Below, piece after piece: positions 40,471-49,547 of a DNA stretch of 64,000 nt. Positions within the stretch are counted from its first letter, which is position 1, and every line of letters starts with the position of its first letter. The notes under the pieces were generated by a model that saw only the letters and a program-made list of their open reading frames with translations, was not told the DNA's origin and did not search any database. The position numbers were made by a program, and so were the translations under genes. This stretch comes from Corynebacterium glyciniphilum AJ 3170 (GTDB lineage: Bacteria; Actinomycetota; Actinomycetes; Mycobacteriales; Mycobacteriaceae): the NCBI RefSeq assembly GCF_007673095.1, contig NZ_VDYZ01000006.1:124001-188000 (forward strand), read 5' to 3'.

Positions 40471-41434
40471 CATCTCGTTCGGCGGTGGCGCTCAGCGGAG
40501 TGAACGGTTCAATTCCGGCAGCCGACCAGGTGGCGATGAACTTTCCGCCACGCACCACCGTCCGACGGAATACGCCACGGTTGCCGGGCGCGACCCGGTC
40601 GTGGTGCGTGGACGACATGAACGCCAGCCGGTCACGGTAGCCCAGCACGATCTCGTCGAACGCGGGTAACGCGAATGTTCCGTGCGCACGACGTTTCATC
40701 CCGGCGATCTCCTCGTACAGGCCGGGACGGTGGTGCAGTCCGACGGTGGTCTCCACCTCGCCGGCGATCTCGGTGAATGCCTCCTTCACCACCCGCTGCG
40801 GCAGTTTCGTCCACCATGCGAAATCCCGCAGGTCCGCAGGGCCGTGGCCGGTCAGGTAACGCAGCAGGAGTTCCGCTGTGGGGGAGTGCTCGCCGGTGTA
40901 GGGCACCGGCGTGGCGGGGACGATGAGCTGGTCGTCGCCGTCGAAAGGTCCGTAGACCGCCGTGCCGTGCAGCATCATGTCGCGGATCATCAGGTATCGG
41001 AATCCCGTGTCGTCCGGGAACCCGTGGCGGGCCCAGAGGTTGCCGAGGGCCTTACGGGACAGTCCGGGGGACTCCAGGAAGACATCGTGGGCGCGGGTCA
41101 CCTCGGCGGGGCTGATCCCCTCCTTCTCCCAGCGGCGGGTGGACTCGCGACGTTGCTGGCCCGCGCACAGTTCGGTGATCCAGCCGGCGTCACGGGCAGA
41201 CATCGCGAAGACGGTGGAGCGCATCGGGTACCCCCGCACGAGTTCCCCGGAGGTGAAGGCGTCGCGCACGTCCGTGACGTCCGTACCCGAGGGAAGACGC
41301 AGGGCGAGGGAACTGAGGACCCCCGTCAGATCCTGGCCCTGCATCGGGCCCATGGTCTCGAGGAGGGCGACGGCGGAGTCGGCGGGTGTGAGCAGCCGCT
41401 GCGCCACCAGTCGCGCCTCAACGAGTGAGCCCAT
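40430..41434 (-). CDS. Winged-helix DNA-binding domain protein (HTH_42, AlkZ/YcaQ-like)
   Basis: 334 residues of the winged-helix HTH_42 superfamily, with MGPMQGQDLTGVLSSLALRL and GELVRGYPMRSTVFAMSARD near the N-terminus and GVFRRTVVRGGKFIATW near the end. Members include the interstrand-crosslink glycosylases AlkZ and YcaQ, whose catalytic QxQ/QxD motif matches the MQGQD here. A DNA-repair glycosylase is therefore a possibility, but many members are uncharacterised. Directly adjacent to the SGNH gene on the same strand. Confidence 0.8.
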   Translation of the reverse strand: MGSLVEARLVAQRLLTPADSAVALLETMGPMQGQDLTGVLSSLALRLPSGTDVTDVRDAFTSGELVRGYPMRSTVFAMSARDAGWITELCAGQQRRESTRRWEKEGISPAEVTRAHDVFLESPGLSRKALGNLWARHGFPDDTGFRYLMIRDMMLHGTAVYGPFDGDDQLIVPATPVPYTGEHSPTAELLLRYLTGHGPADLRDFAWWTKLPQRVVKEAFTEIAGEVETTVGLHHRPGLYEEIAGMKRRAHGTFALPAFDEIVLGYRDRLAFMSSTHHDRVAPGNRGVFRRTVVRGGKFIATWSAAGIEPFTPLSATAERDVTRAVRNYPRARR

Positions 41435-42331
41435 CTAGACTGCGCCGGCCATGCGGTCGGCGATGAAGGTGGATCCCTTCAGGGACGGGTGGATCATCAT
41501 GTTGTAGTTCGGGGTGGTGGTGTCCAGGATGCCGGCGACGTAACGGTTCTGGTCCGGCGAGCAGGTGGCGTTGCCGGCCGACTCGGTCTTCAGGTCCACG
41601 AAGGATGCGCCGATCTGGCGGGCAGCCTCCTGCTGGTTGCCACGCAGCCACTTCTCCACGTCGCTGAGCACCGGGATCGGCAGGCCCGCGGGGAAGTCGG
41701 GGACGACATTGGCGAAGCAGAACATGCCGTTCGAGGTGATCGCCATCTGCCCGGCCATCACGATCCGGGCGCCCGGGGCGGCGGAGCGCACCTTGGCGGC
41801 GGCTGCACGGACGTCGGCGAGGTACCGGTTGCGGACGTCGCCGGGGTTGAGGAAGTCGGCGCCGTTGTCGGTGCCACCGGGGCCGAAGTTGTTCATGCCG
41901 TAGTTCAGTACGACGGTGCGGGTACCGGGGTGGATGTCGCCTGCGTTCACGGCCCGGTCGATCCGGCCCAGGGCGCTGTGCGAGGTCATGCCGGAGCACG
42001 ACCAGTCGTTCACGGCCAGTCCGTGGCGCTGCTGCATCAGGCGTGGCCAGTTGTTCGGGGCCTGCAGGCAGTTGCCGGTGACGGGGTAGTTGTCCGGCAC
42101 GAAACCGTCGATACCGCGCAGTGTGTTGTAGTACTGGTCGGGATTCGCCGCGTAGGAGTCGCCCATGATCACGACGTTGCCCGCGGGGGCTGCGGAGGCC
42201 GCCGGGGCGGCGACGACAGCACCTGCCCCGACGGACAGAGCCGCGGCAACGGCCAGTGCGCCGGCCCGGATGCGCCGGACGAGTCTGTTGCGGTGGGACC
42301 GGGAACTGGGGGTCGCCTTGTGGGTGGTCAC
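41435..42331 (-). CDS. Secreted SGNH/GDSL hydrolase
   Basis: 298 residues with a long signal peptide (RRIRAGALAVAAALSVGAGA to about residue 48, AASAAPA cleavage). Block I GDSYAAN has the nucleophile Ser, NYGMNNFG carries the block III Asn-like motif, and HPSLKG near the end gives the catalytic His. The family includes secreted esterases and lipases, and in corynebacteria mycolate-related enzymes. GTG start, with GAGAGGA about 10 nt upstream. Substrate unknown. Confidence 0.88.
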   Translation of the reverse strand: MTTHKATPSSRSHRNRLVRRIRAGALAVAAALSVGAGAVVAAPAASAAPAGNVVIMGDSYAANPDQYYNTLRGIDGFVPDNYPVTGNCLQAPNNWPRLMQQRHGLAVNDWSCSGMTSHSALGRIDRAVNAGDIHPGTRTVVLNYGMNNFGPGGTDNGADFLNPGDVRNRYLADVRAAAAKVRSAAPGARIVMAGQMAITSNGMFCFANVVPDFPAGLPIPVLSDVEKWLRGNQQEAARQIGASFVDLKTESAGNATCSPDQNRYVAGILDTTTPNYNMMIHPSLKGSTFIADRMAGAV

Positions 42332-42477
42332 GTCGTTGGTCCTCTCGAAACGCAGGCGGGTGTCGGCCGCGCTGGTGTGTAACAGTGTGAAACAGTCTAA
42401 GGGATCCCAACGCTCCGGTGGGTGTTCTCGTTACTTTTGGATCCAAGATCACCATGTCCCGTGGGAGAATCACTGTC

Positions 42478-43512
42478 ATGATCGAGACTGCGGACGACAC
42501 CACCACGGCTGACCAGGCATTGCGCCATCTGCGGGCCGGAGGGTCACTGGTGTGGAGGGGTGACTTCCACAATGGTCGTCAGCTGCTCAAGGCCGTCGAC
42601 CGTCGGTTGACCCGGAAGGCCCAGAAGGCCCAGAAGAACGCGCCGGGGGATGCGACGGCGTTGTTCCTCCGGCAGCGTGCTGACCGGGCCGACCGGGCCG
42701 ACGTTCTCGGGCGCATCCTCGTGGAACTGGGGGAGGACTACACGCTGGACCTGCGGCGCGCCCCTGACGTCCGCGACGCCTGCCGTCACGCCTACGGCAC
42801 CGCTCATCCGGGGACGGTGCCGTTCACCGAACTGCAGGGGGTGCTCGGCGCCTGGCAGTGGCACCAGCGGGGAGTCTGGGTCGAGGAACTGGGGGACCAC
42901 ATCTACCCGGACTACGGTGTCTTCTCACCGACGCGCAGTGAGTACATCGGTCTGGTCGCCGCACTCGCCGACGAGGTGGCCGGGCAGGACGTCCTGGAGA
43001 TCGGGACGGGTACCGGCGTCCTCGCCGCAGTGCTGGCACGTCATGGGGCGACGGTGACGGCGACGGACGTCAGCCCTCGTGCGGTGGTATGTGCACGGCG
43101 GAACCTCGAGAGGCTGGGATGTGAAGTGGATGTCGTCCGGGCGGACCTGTGGCAGGAGGGTCACCGGGCGGATGTGGTCGTGTTCAACCCGCCGTGGTTG
43201 CCCGGGACGCCGACCTCCGATCTCGAGCTGGGGATCTACGATGCGGATTCCGGGGCGCTACGGCGTTTTCTGGCCGGACTGGCCGACCACCTGACCGACG
43301 GCGGGGAGGGGTGGCTGGTGCTCTCCGACCTGGCCGAGCACCTGGGCCTACGCACCCGGGAGCAGCTGGAGGGGTGGATCGCCGAGGGCGGTCTGCGTGT
43401 CGTCGGACGCGAGGACACCGCGCCGCGTCACCCCAAGGTCCGTGACGCCGACGACCCGTTGCACGTCGCACGCTCCCGCGAGGTCACCTCGTTGTGGAGG
43501 CTGGGGGTCTAG
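42478..43512 (+). CDS. Class I SAM-dependent methyltransferase with NPPW motif
   Basis: 344 residues. A poorly conserved N-terminal half (about 1-150) precedes a Rossmann MTase: DVLEIGTGTGVLAAVLARHG (motif I), ATDVSPRAVVCARRN and VVFNPPWLPGT (motif IV NPPW). NPP(Y/W) is typical of enzymes methylating amide or exocyclic nitrogens such as PrmC. ATG 42478 is preferred over an upstream one because GAGAAT ends 7 nt before it, as in other leaderless genes here. Substrate unknown. Confidence 0.82.
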   Translation: MIETADDTTTADQALRHLRAGGSLVWRGDFHNGRQLLKAVDRRLTRKAQKAQKNAPGDATALFLRQRADRADRADVLGRILVELGEDYTLDLRRAPDVRDACRHAYGTAHPGTVPFTELQGVLGAWQWHQRGVWVEELGDHIYPDYGVFSPTRSEYIGLVAALADEVAGQDVLEIGTGTGVLAAVLARHGATVTATDVSPRAVVCARRNLERLGCEVDVVRADLWQEGHRADVVVFNPPWLPGTPTSDLELGIYDADSGALRRFLAGLADHLTDGGEGWLVLSDLAEHLGLRTREQLEGWIAEGGLRVVGREDTAPRHPKVRDADDPLHVARSREVTSLWRLGV

Positions 43513-43958
43513 CGCTTCCTGCGGTAGTAGACCTGCCGTCGTACCCGTGCGACGGTGTCCCCCTGTTCATCGGTGACGTCCACCTCGAACCAGTGCAGGT
43601 ACTTCGCCCCGTCGGCGGTGCGTTCCCTGATGAGGTCGTAGGTGGCGTCGTCGATCCGCATGTCCGCGGTGATGGTGCCGCGGCCGGGTTTCACGAAGTC
43701 GACCTCGGCCTTGATGTCCCACACGTTGTAGTCACGACCCAGGCGCGCCATGGAGGCGAGCATGTAGAAGGGGTCGGTCATGGACATGATCGTGCCGCCG
43801 AACGCCGTGCCGACGGCGTTCTTCGTCAACCGTCCGGGACGGTGGGTCACGACGACGCGGGAGCCGTCGTCGGCGAAGTCCCTGATTTTCACACCGGCAC
43901 CGAGGAACGGCGGCCAGTACTGCATGAATCGTCGGAGCTGCTGTGGTGAGAAGGCCAT
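43509..43958 (-). CDS. DUF4442 hotdog-fold (thioesterase-like) protein
   Basis: 149 residues with the hotdog signature TAFGGTIMSMTDPFYMLASM, where the family normally places the catalytic helix, and strands KAEVDFVKPGRGTITADMRI. PaaI/DUF4442 relatives hydrolyse acyl-CoA thioesters. Overlaps the methyltransferase stop by 4 bp in convergent orientation. Specificity unknown. Confidence 0.85.
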   Translation of the reverse strand: MAFSPQQLRRFMQYWPPFLGAGVKIRDFADDGSRVVVTHRPGRLTKNAVGTAFGGTIMSMTDPFYMLASMARLGRDYNVWDIKAEVDFVKPGRGTITADMRIDDATYDLIRERTADGAKYLHWFEVDVTDEQGDTVARVRRQVYYRRKR

Positions 43959-44001
43959 GCACCGTATGTACCACGATAGACAACTAGTTTCCTATGTTTT
44001 G

Positions 44002-44142
44002 GTGTTCTGGAGCGGAATCCCCGGTGAACAGTCGGTACATCGGGGTTCTGCGCTCGACGCCGGCGCCGACGGCATCATCACCGACTACCCCACACAGTTG
44101 AGAGGGATTCTCGATGAGCGCGGAATCGCCTTCCGGATCTGA
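44002..44142 (+). pseudogene. C-terminal fragment of a glycerophosphodiester phosphodiesterase
   Basis: The frame from GTG 44002 ends ALDAGADGIITDYPTQLRGI then LDERGIAFRI, closely matching the last strand and helix of GDPD-family enzymes (xxGVDGIITDxPxxLR). Nothing of the rest of the enzyme, including the catalytic HRG and E motifs, is found in the preceding 45 bp before the DUF4442 gene. It is most likely the tail left by a deletion. Otherwise the 322-bp gap 43959-44280 is empty apart from the lipase promoter. Confidence 0.6.
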
Positions 44143-44280
44143 GACACCCCTCAGGTCAGTAACCGGCCCGGAATTAACCCCTGCGACGACTCAGATGCTC
44201 GACGGGACCGGCGACGGTGCCGGGACGCAACATGACCGAACCGCTCATGCGCCTATACCTGTGGCGGTATCGTACCGTTC

Positions 44281-45324
44281 ATGTTGAGTACCAAAACCAA
44301 ACCTGTCGCTGCGCTGCTGGGCGCCGCTGCTGTCGCGGCGGTGGCGACAACGGCCCCGACAGCTGTCGCCGAGACACATTCGCCGTCCAACTTCGTCGAC
44401 GCCTTCGTCGAAAGCTTCCATGAGCCGCAGCGGTCCCCGATCGGAGCCAACGACTGGGACTGCACCCCCAGCAAAGAGCACCCGAACCCGGTTGTCCTCA
44501 TCCACGGAACGTGGGAGAACGCCTACGACAACTGGTCGGGGCTGGCACCGCAGCTCGCCGACGACGGGTACTGCGTCTTTGCCCCGAACTACGGCCGCGC
44601 CGAGATCCTCGACAAGGGCGGGGCGGGCACCGTCCTGCCGAACACCTTCGGCACGGGGGACATCGCCGCCTCCGCCGGTGAGATCGAGACTTTCGTCGAC
44701 CGGGTGCTCGAGGCGACGGGTACGCAGGAGGTTGACCTGGTCGGTCACTCCCAGGGCGGGTTGCTTGCCCGCCAGTACCTGGCCTTCAACGGGGGAGCGG
44801 AGAAGGTCGACAAGACCGTCACCTTAGGGGCGACCAATCACGGCACCACACTGTCCGGGCTGGCCAATCTCAACCGGTTCATCGGTGGTCTCGGTCTGGA
44901 TCTCGACCCGGCGCTGGACTACGTCATCGGGGAGGCGGGGACCCAGCAGCAGTACGGGTCACCTCTGCTCACCAGGCTCAACCAACGTGGCGACACGGTG
45001 CCCGGCGTCGACTACACGGTGGTGGCCACGGAGTACGACGAGGTCACCACCCCGTACGACTCCACTTTCCTCACCGCCGGGGAGGACGCGACGGTCAGCA
45101 ATGTCACGGTCCAGGACGGCTGCGCACAGGACCATTCCGACCACATCTCCATGTCCTACTCACCACGGGTCGTCGACATCGTGCGCGACGCCCTGGATCC
45201 GGGCAGCGTCCCCGAGAAACGCTGCACCCCCAACTCGCCGATCATGGGTGGCGGGAGCACGGAGATCACCGAGGGACTGACCGGGCCGTTCGGATGGTTG
45301 TCCGAGAATGCACGGCCTCTGTAG
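44281..45324 (+). CDS. Secreted lipase/esterase (class 2, EstA/LipB type)
   Basis: 347 residues, signal peptide about 1-30 ending TAVAETH. Alpha/beta hydrolase: PVVLIHGTWENAYDNWSGLA, nucleophile elbow VDLVGHSQGGLLARQYL, acid in VATEYDEVTTPYDS, and His in CAQDHSDHISMSYSP. Cysteine pairs suggest extracellular disulfides. TATCGT at 44268-44273 ends 7 nt before the ATG, predicting a leaderless transcript. Likely releases fatty acids from host or environmental lipids. Confidence 0.92.
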   Translation: MLSTKTKPVAALLGAAAVAAVATTAPTAVAETHSPSNFVDAFVESFHEPQRSPIGANDWDCTPSKEHPNPVVLIHGTWENAYDNWSGLAPQLADDGYCVFAPNYGRAEILDKGGAGTVLPNTFGTGDIAASAGEIETFVDRVLEATGTQEVDLVGHSQGGLLARQYLAFNGGAEKVDKTVTLGATNHGTTLSGLANLNRFIGGLGLDLDPALDYVIGEAGTQQQYGSPLLTRLNQRGDTVPGVDYTVVATEYDEVTTPYDSTFLTAGEDATVSNVTVQDGCAQDHSDHISMSYSPRVVDIVRDALDPGSVPEKRCTPNSPIMGGGSTEITEGLTGPFGWLSENARPL

Positions 45325-45392
45325 CGAGCAGGACCTTAATTCTTTTGCCGAATGTGATGTATTTATGTTCGAGCCCTGATAGATTGCCGTCC

Positions 45393-46169
45393 ATGAACAA
45401 CTCGAAGAGCATTTTCATCTCCGGTGGTGCCGCCGGCATCGGCCGCGAAGTGGCACTGAAGTTCCGCAACGCCGGTTGGACCGTCGGCGCCTACGACATC
45501 GACGAACAGGGACTGGAACTGCTCAAGGAGCAGTACCCCGACATCATCACCGGACGTCTCGACGTCACCGACTACGAGTCCTGGGAGCAGGCCCTGGCCG
45601 ACTTCACCTCCCACACCGGTGGCAAGCTCGACGTCCTCGACAACAACGCCGGCATCATCGGCGACCACGACGTCGCAGAGCAGGCTCCCGGCCTCATCGC
45701 CAAGCAGATCGAGATCAACTGCACCGGCATCACCTTCGGCGCCCGCGCCGCCCACCCGTACCTGAAGAACACCAAGGGCTCGCACATGGTGTCGATGGGG
45801 TCGGCGTCCGGCATCTACGGACAGCCGCACATCACCCCCTACTCGGCGTCGAAGTTCTACGTCCACGGCTTCACCCAGGCCATGAGCCTGGAGTGGCGCA
45901 AGGACAAGATCCGCGTCGTCAACATCATGCCCCTGTGGGTCAAGACGAAGCTCGCCGACGTCGAGGCCGCCTCCACCAAGCGTCTCGGCGTGCGGATCAA
46001 GACCGAGGACGTCGCCGACGCCGTGTGGAAGTCCGTGCACCCGAAGAACTGGCTCGAGCGTCAGCGTCAGGACTACTCCGTGTCCTTCCCGGATCTCGCC
46101 CTGCGCCTGGCCGCCCGTTTCTCCCCGGCACCCGTGGCGCGCCAGTTCAACAAGATCATCGCCGGCTGA
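45393..46169 (+). CDS. Short-chain dehydrogenase/reductase
   Basis: 258 residues, classical SDR: cofactor motif SGGAAGIGREVAL (TGxxxGxG type), LDNNAGIIGDHDV (NNAG), Ser in SMGSASGIYG and catalytic YSASK. Asp in AYDIDEQ after strand 2 favours NAD(H). TAGATT (45380-45385) is 7 nt before the ATG. The product is probably cytoplasmic; substrate unknown. Confidence 0.92.
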   Translation: MNNSKSIFISGGAAGIGREVALKFRNAGWTVGAYDIDEQGLELLKEQYPDIITGRLDVTDYESWEQALADFTSHTGGKLDVLDNNAGIIGDHDVAEQAPGLIAKQIEINCTGITFGARAAHPYLKNTKGSHMVSMGSASGIYGQPHITPYSASKFYVHGFTQAMSLEWRKDKIRVVNIMPLWVKTKLADVEAASTKRLGVRIKTEDVADAVWKSVHPKNWLERQRQDYSVSFPDLALRLAARFSPAPVARQFNKIIAG

Positions 46170-46197
46170 CGCTGACACCACGCCGGCACCATGACAA

Positions 46198-46222
46198 CTG
46201 TCACGGGGAAACGGTGACAGTG
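46198..46222. promoter_or_regulatory. Inverted repeat upstream of ABC/two-component operon
   Basis: ACTGTCAC-N9-GTGACAGT, perfect 8-bp arms, 29 bp after the SDR stop and 41 bp before the ABC start. It could be the binding site of the operon's own LuxR-type response regulator. Confidence 0.6.
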
Positions 46223-46262
46223 GGGCGGGGTACCGGCTGCGGCTCCGCGGTTGACTCGGGGT

Positions 46263-47114
46263 ATGAACACCACACACACCGCAGCAGTACACACAGAGCG
46301 GCTGGGCAAGACCTTCCGGGGGACAGGTAACCGCCGGATCGCGGCTCTGGACGATGTCGACCTCACCGTCGACCGGGGCGAGATCGTGGCCCTGCTCGGC
46401 CCCAACGGGGCAGGCAAGACCACCCTGATCGACCTCCTCCTCGGCCTGACGAAACCCACCACGGGCGACGTCTCGGTCGTCGGCGGAACACCGCGGGAGG
46501 CGGTCACGGGCCAACGGGTAGGTGCCGTGATGCAGACCGGGGGACTGCTGCCCGACATGACCGTCGAGGCGACGGTGAAGATGATCGCCGCGACCCTGAC
46601 GAATCCGCGTCCCGTGGACGAGGTGCTGGAGCACGCCAAACTCACGGACATGCGCCGACAACGGGTGGGACGGTGCTCCGGAGGTGAGCAGCAGCGACTG
46701 CGATTCGCCCTCGCCCTGCTCGGCGACCCCGAGCTGCTCATCCTCGACGAACCCACCGCAGGGATGGACCCCGCCAACCGGCACGAGTTCTGGGAGTCGA
46801 TGCGCGTCCAGGCAGACCGTGGGGTCACCGTCCTGTTCGCCACCCACTACCTGCAGGAGGCGCAGGACTTCGCCAGACGCATCGTCCTGCTCGACGCGGG
46901 CGTGATCATCGCCGACGGCACCCCGGCCGAGCTCCAGGACGGCGACGTCGTCGTCGAGTACGACCTGGACGGACACCACCGGGTGGCCACCACCGCGTCC
47001 GACGATCTCGCGCGCGACCTGCTCGCCCGCGGCGCGACGAACCTGCGGATCTCCGCACAGACACTGGAAGACACCTTCATCCGGCTCACCGGCGACGGGA
47101 GTGAACAGTCATGA
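46263..47114 (+). CDS. ABC transporter ATP-binding protein
   Basis: 283 residues. Walker A GPNGAGKTT (about 45-53), signature RCSGGEQQRLRFALALLG (CSGGE instead of LSGGQ), Walker B LLILDEPTAGMDP and switch His FATHYLQEA. The C-terminal part (LRISAQTLEDTFIRLTG) is typical of drug or lipid exporter ATPases. Start of a four-gene operon in which each gene overlaps the next as ATGA, the arrangement of Bacillus yvfRSTU. Confidence 0.93.
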   Translation: MNTTHTAAVHTERLGKTFRGTGNRRIAALDDVDLTVDRGEIVALLGPNGAGKTTLIDLLLGLTKPTTGDVSVVGGTPREAVTGQRVGAVMQTGGLLPDMTVEATVKMIAATLTNPRPVDEVLEHAKLTDMRRQRVGRCSGGEQQRLRFALALLGDPELLILDEPTAGMDPANRHEFWESMRVQADRGVTVLFATHYLQEAQDFARRIVLLDAGVIIADGTPAELQDGDVVVEYDLDGHHRVATTASDDLARDLLARGATNLRISAQTLEDTFIRLTGDGSEQS

Positions 47115-47878
47115 CCACCACCCTGCACTTCGCCCTCCACGACCTGCGCCGCCTGTACCGCGACGGTGCGATGCTGTTCTTCTCCATGGGACTGCCGGTC
47201 CTGTTCTACCTGGTCTTCGGCCAGGCCATGGGATTCGGTGATGAGCCTGTCGGGAAGGGAAACGTCTCCGCCTACATCATGATCGGGATGGCGCTCTACG
47301 CCGGCGTGACCGGTGCGGTCGCCGCCGCCGGTCAGATCGTCGTGGAGAGCACCACCGGGTGGGGACGCCAGCTCGCGCTCACCCCGTTGACCCACGGGCA
47401 GTTGCTGGCGTCGCGTCTGCTCGGCATCACGATCCGTTCGGTGCTGCCGGTGGCGGCCGTGTTCACCGTCGGAGCCCTGACGGGGGCGTCGATGCCCGGT
47501 ACGGCGTGGGCGACGTCCTTCCTGCTGTGCGTCGTCGGGGCCATCCCCTTCGGCTTCTACGGGATGATGTGGTCGCAGATGTGGCCGACGGAGAACTCGG
47601 TGAGCATCGCCGGGACGAGCATCGTTGTGCTGGCATTCCTCGGCAACCTCTTCATGCCCCTGCCGGAGACCGTGATGACCGTCGGACGCTTCAGCCCGCT
47701 CTACGGGCCGGCGTCCCTGGCGCGCGCGCCGCTGACCGAGGGCTACCAGTCGGTCTCGTACGACCCGGGCCTGGTCCATGACCCGCTATGGTGGGCGGTA
47801 GTGAACTTCCTGGCCTGGTCGGCGGTGTTCATCCTCATTGTCCTGGCACTGCACAACCGGGAGAAGGGTCGGCGATGA
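47111..47878 (+). CDS. ABC-2 type permease
   Basis: 255 residues, six predicted membrane helices (for example MLFFSMGLPVLFYLVFG, TSFLLCVVGAIPFGFYGMMW and WAVVNFLAWSAVFILIVLAL). ABC-2 membrane family. Partner of the preceding ATPase; together an exporter of a drug, peptide or lipid. Overlaps both neighbours by 4 bp. Confidence 0.92.
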   Translation: MTTTLHFALHDLRRLYRDGAMLFFSMGLPVLFYLVFGQAMGFGDEPVGKGNVSAYIMIGMALYAGVTGAVAAAGQIVVESTTGWGRQLALTPLTHGQLLASRLLGITIRSVLPVAAVFTVGALTGASMPGTAWATSFLLCVVGAIPFGFYGMMWSQMWPTENSVSIAGTSIVVLAFLGNLFMPLPETVMTVGRFSPLYGPASLARAPLTEGYQSVSYDPGLVHDPLWWAVVNFLAWSAVFILIVLALHNREKGRR

Positions 47879-48939
47879 AGAACTTCGACGGTTCCTCCAG
47901 CCTGATGGCCTCCATCTGGCTGGTCGTCCTCGTCGTACCGGCCCTCGTGCTCGTGGTGACGGAGGGGGTGACGGGGCGCACCGTGGCCGGTATCGCCCTG
48001 CTCATCCTCTTCAGCGCCGTCTACGCCGTCGCCTTCGGGATGATCGACCAGTGGCCGCAGCGGTTGACGATATCGCGGCGGTACCTGTTCTGGTTCACCC
48101 TGCTCGCGCTGGTTGCTGTGGCCACCGCCGCGGTGATCGGCTCCCTCGCGGCGTTCCTCGTCCCGTTCTTCGTCGCCGTGCTGGCCTTCCCCCTGCCCCT
48201 GGTCCTCAGCCTTCCTGCGACGGTTGCGTTGGTCCTCGGCTCGACGGGGTTGATCTACCTCACTGAGCCCGAGGCCATGCCGGGTGTGTTGGGTGGAACG
48301 CTCGCGTCACCGTTGATGGTGTACGCCGTGGCGCTGGTGACCCGCCGTTACGAGGAGAGGGCACATCTGGAGCACGAGCTGGCGATCGCCCGGGAGCGCG
48401 AGTCCATCGCCGTGGACGTCCACGACCTGTTGGGCCATTCCCTCACGGTGGTGACCCTGAAGTCGGAGCTGGCGGGCCGGTTGATCGACTCCGACCCCGC
48501 TGCGGCGAAGGAGGAACTCGCGCAGATCACGCGACTGTCGCGGACGGCCCTGGCGGAGGTGCGTTCCACTGTGACCCGGATGCGGTCCCCGGACCTCGCC
48601 GGCGAGGTCGAGGCCGCACGCCGGGCGTTGACCACGGCGGGTATCGAGGCTGTGCTGCCGGAGGACGTGTCAGTGGCGGGTGTGAACGCCCACCTGTATT
48701 CGTGGGTGGTGCGGGAGGGCGTCACCAATGTCGTCCGGCACTCGCGCGCGCGGCGTTGTGAGGTGACCATGTCCACCGACCGCGTCGAAGTCCTGGATGA
48801 CGGCGTGGGTTGGGACGGGGAGCGGGGCAACGGGCTGTCAGGGCTGGGGCGTCGGGTGGAGGATGCCGGCGGCACACTGACGGTGACCGCGGTGGAGCCG
48901 GGAACACGCCTGTCGGTGTCGATGACGGGAGAATCATGA
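47875..48939 (+). CDS. Sensor histidine kinase (HisKA_3, DesK/YvfT-like)
   Basis: 354 residues. Five or six membrane helices in the first 160 residues with almost no loops, so it probably senses the membrane itself. Then the dimerisation box ESIAVDVHDLLGHSLTVVTL (phospho-His near 182) and an HATPase with LYSWVVREGVTNVVRHSRAR and GNGLSGLGRRVEDAGGTLTV. ATG at 47875 overlaps the permease stop. Confidence 0.92.
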   Translation: MKNFDGSSSLMASIWLVVLVVPALVLVVTEGVTGRTVAGIALLILFSAVYAVAFGMIDQWPQRLTISRRYLFWFTLLALVAVATAAVIGSLAAFLVPFFVAVLAFPLPLVLSLPATVALVLGSTGLIYLTEPEAMPGVLGGTLASPLMVYAVALVTRRYEERAHLEHELAIARERESIAVDVHDLLGHSLTVVTLKSELAGRLIDSDPAAAKEELAQITRLSRTALAEVRSTVTRMRSPDLAGEVEAARRALTTAGIEAVLPEDVSVAGVNAHLYSWVVREGVTNVVRHSRARRCEVTMSTDRVEVLDDGVGWDGERGNGLSGLGRRVEDAGGTLTVTAVEPGTRLSVSMTGES

Positions 48940-49547
48940 TCCGCGTCCTGATCGCCGATGACCAGGATCTTGTCCGCGGTGCGCTCGCGGCACTGCTGGG
49001 CACCGAGGACGACCTGGAGGTCGTGGCCGAAGTCGGCCGCGGCGACGAGGTGGTCGAGGCGGTGCGGGAGCACCGGGTCGACGTCGCCCTGCTCGACATC
49101 GAGATGCCGGGCATGACCGGGATCGAGGCGGCTGAAGCACTGCAGTCAGAGGGGTCGGGGCTGTCCTGCCGGACGGTGATCGTCACCACCTTCGGGCGTC
49201 CCGGCTACCTGCGCAAGGCCCTGGCCGCCGGGGTCAGTGGCTTCGTGGTGAAGGACACCCCGCCCTCCCAGCTGGCGGAGGCGGTGCGGCGCGTCCACCA
49301 GGGACTGCGGGTCGTGGACCCGGCATTGGCGGAGGAGTCACTGTTCACCCCGGATTCGCCGCTGACCGGCAGGGAGGTGGAGGTCTGCCGCGCCGCACGG
49401 GGAGGGACGGGCATCCGGGAGATCGCGGCGGAACTGCACCTGTCCCAGGGCACGGTCCGTAACCACCTGTCCTCGGTCATCGGGAAGACCGGGGCCTCGA
49501 ACCGTTTCGAGGCAGTCACCGTCGCGGATCAGAACGGCTGGCTGTGA
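48936..49547 (+). CDS. Response regulator, NarL/LuxR family
   Basis: 203 residues. Receiver domain with DDQDLVRGALAALL, phospho-acceptor Asp in DVALLDIEMPGMTGIEA (about residue 54), conserved Thr in VIVTTFG and Lys in GFVVKDTPP. C-terminal LuxR HTH: LTGREVEVCRAARGGTGIRE, IAAELHLSQGTVRNHLSS. Partner of the kinase encoded just before; likely regulates this operon. Its end overlaps the convergent MFS gene by 19 bp. Confidence 0.95.
   Translation: MIRVLIADDQDLVRGALAALLGTEDDLEVVAEVGRGDEVVEAVREHRVDVALLDIEMPGMTGIEAAEALQSEGSGLSCRTVIVTTFGRPGYLRKALAAGVSGFVVKDTPPSQLAEAVRRVHQGLRVVDPALAEESLFTPDSPLTGREVEVCRAARGGTGIREIAAELHLSQGTVRNHLSSVIGKTGASNRFEAVTVADQNGWL

Noticed and set aside
45363..46979. 538-codon minus-strand frame across the SDR and ABC ATPase genes
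   Set aside because: It spans two unrelated real genes and their intergenic promoter, with no homology-like motif.
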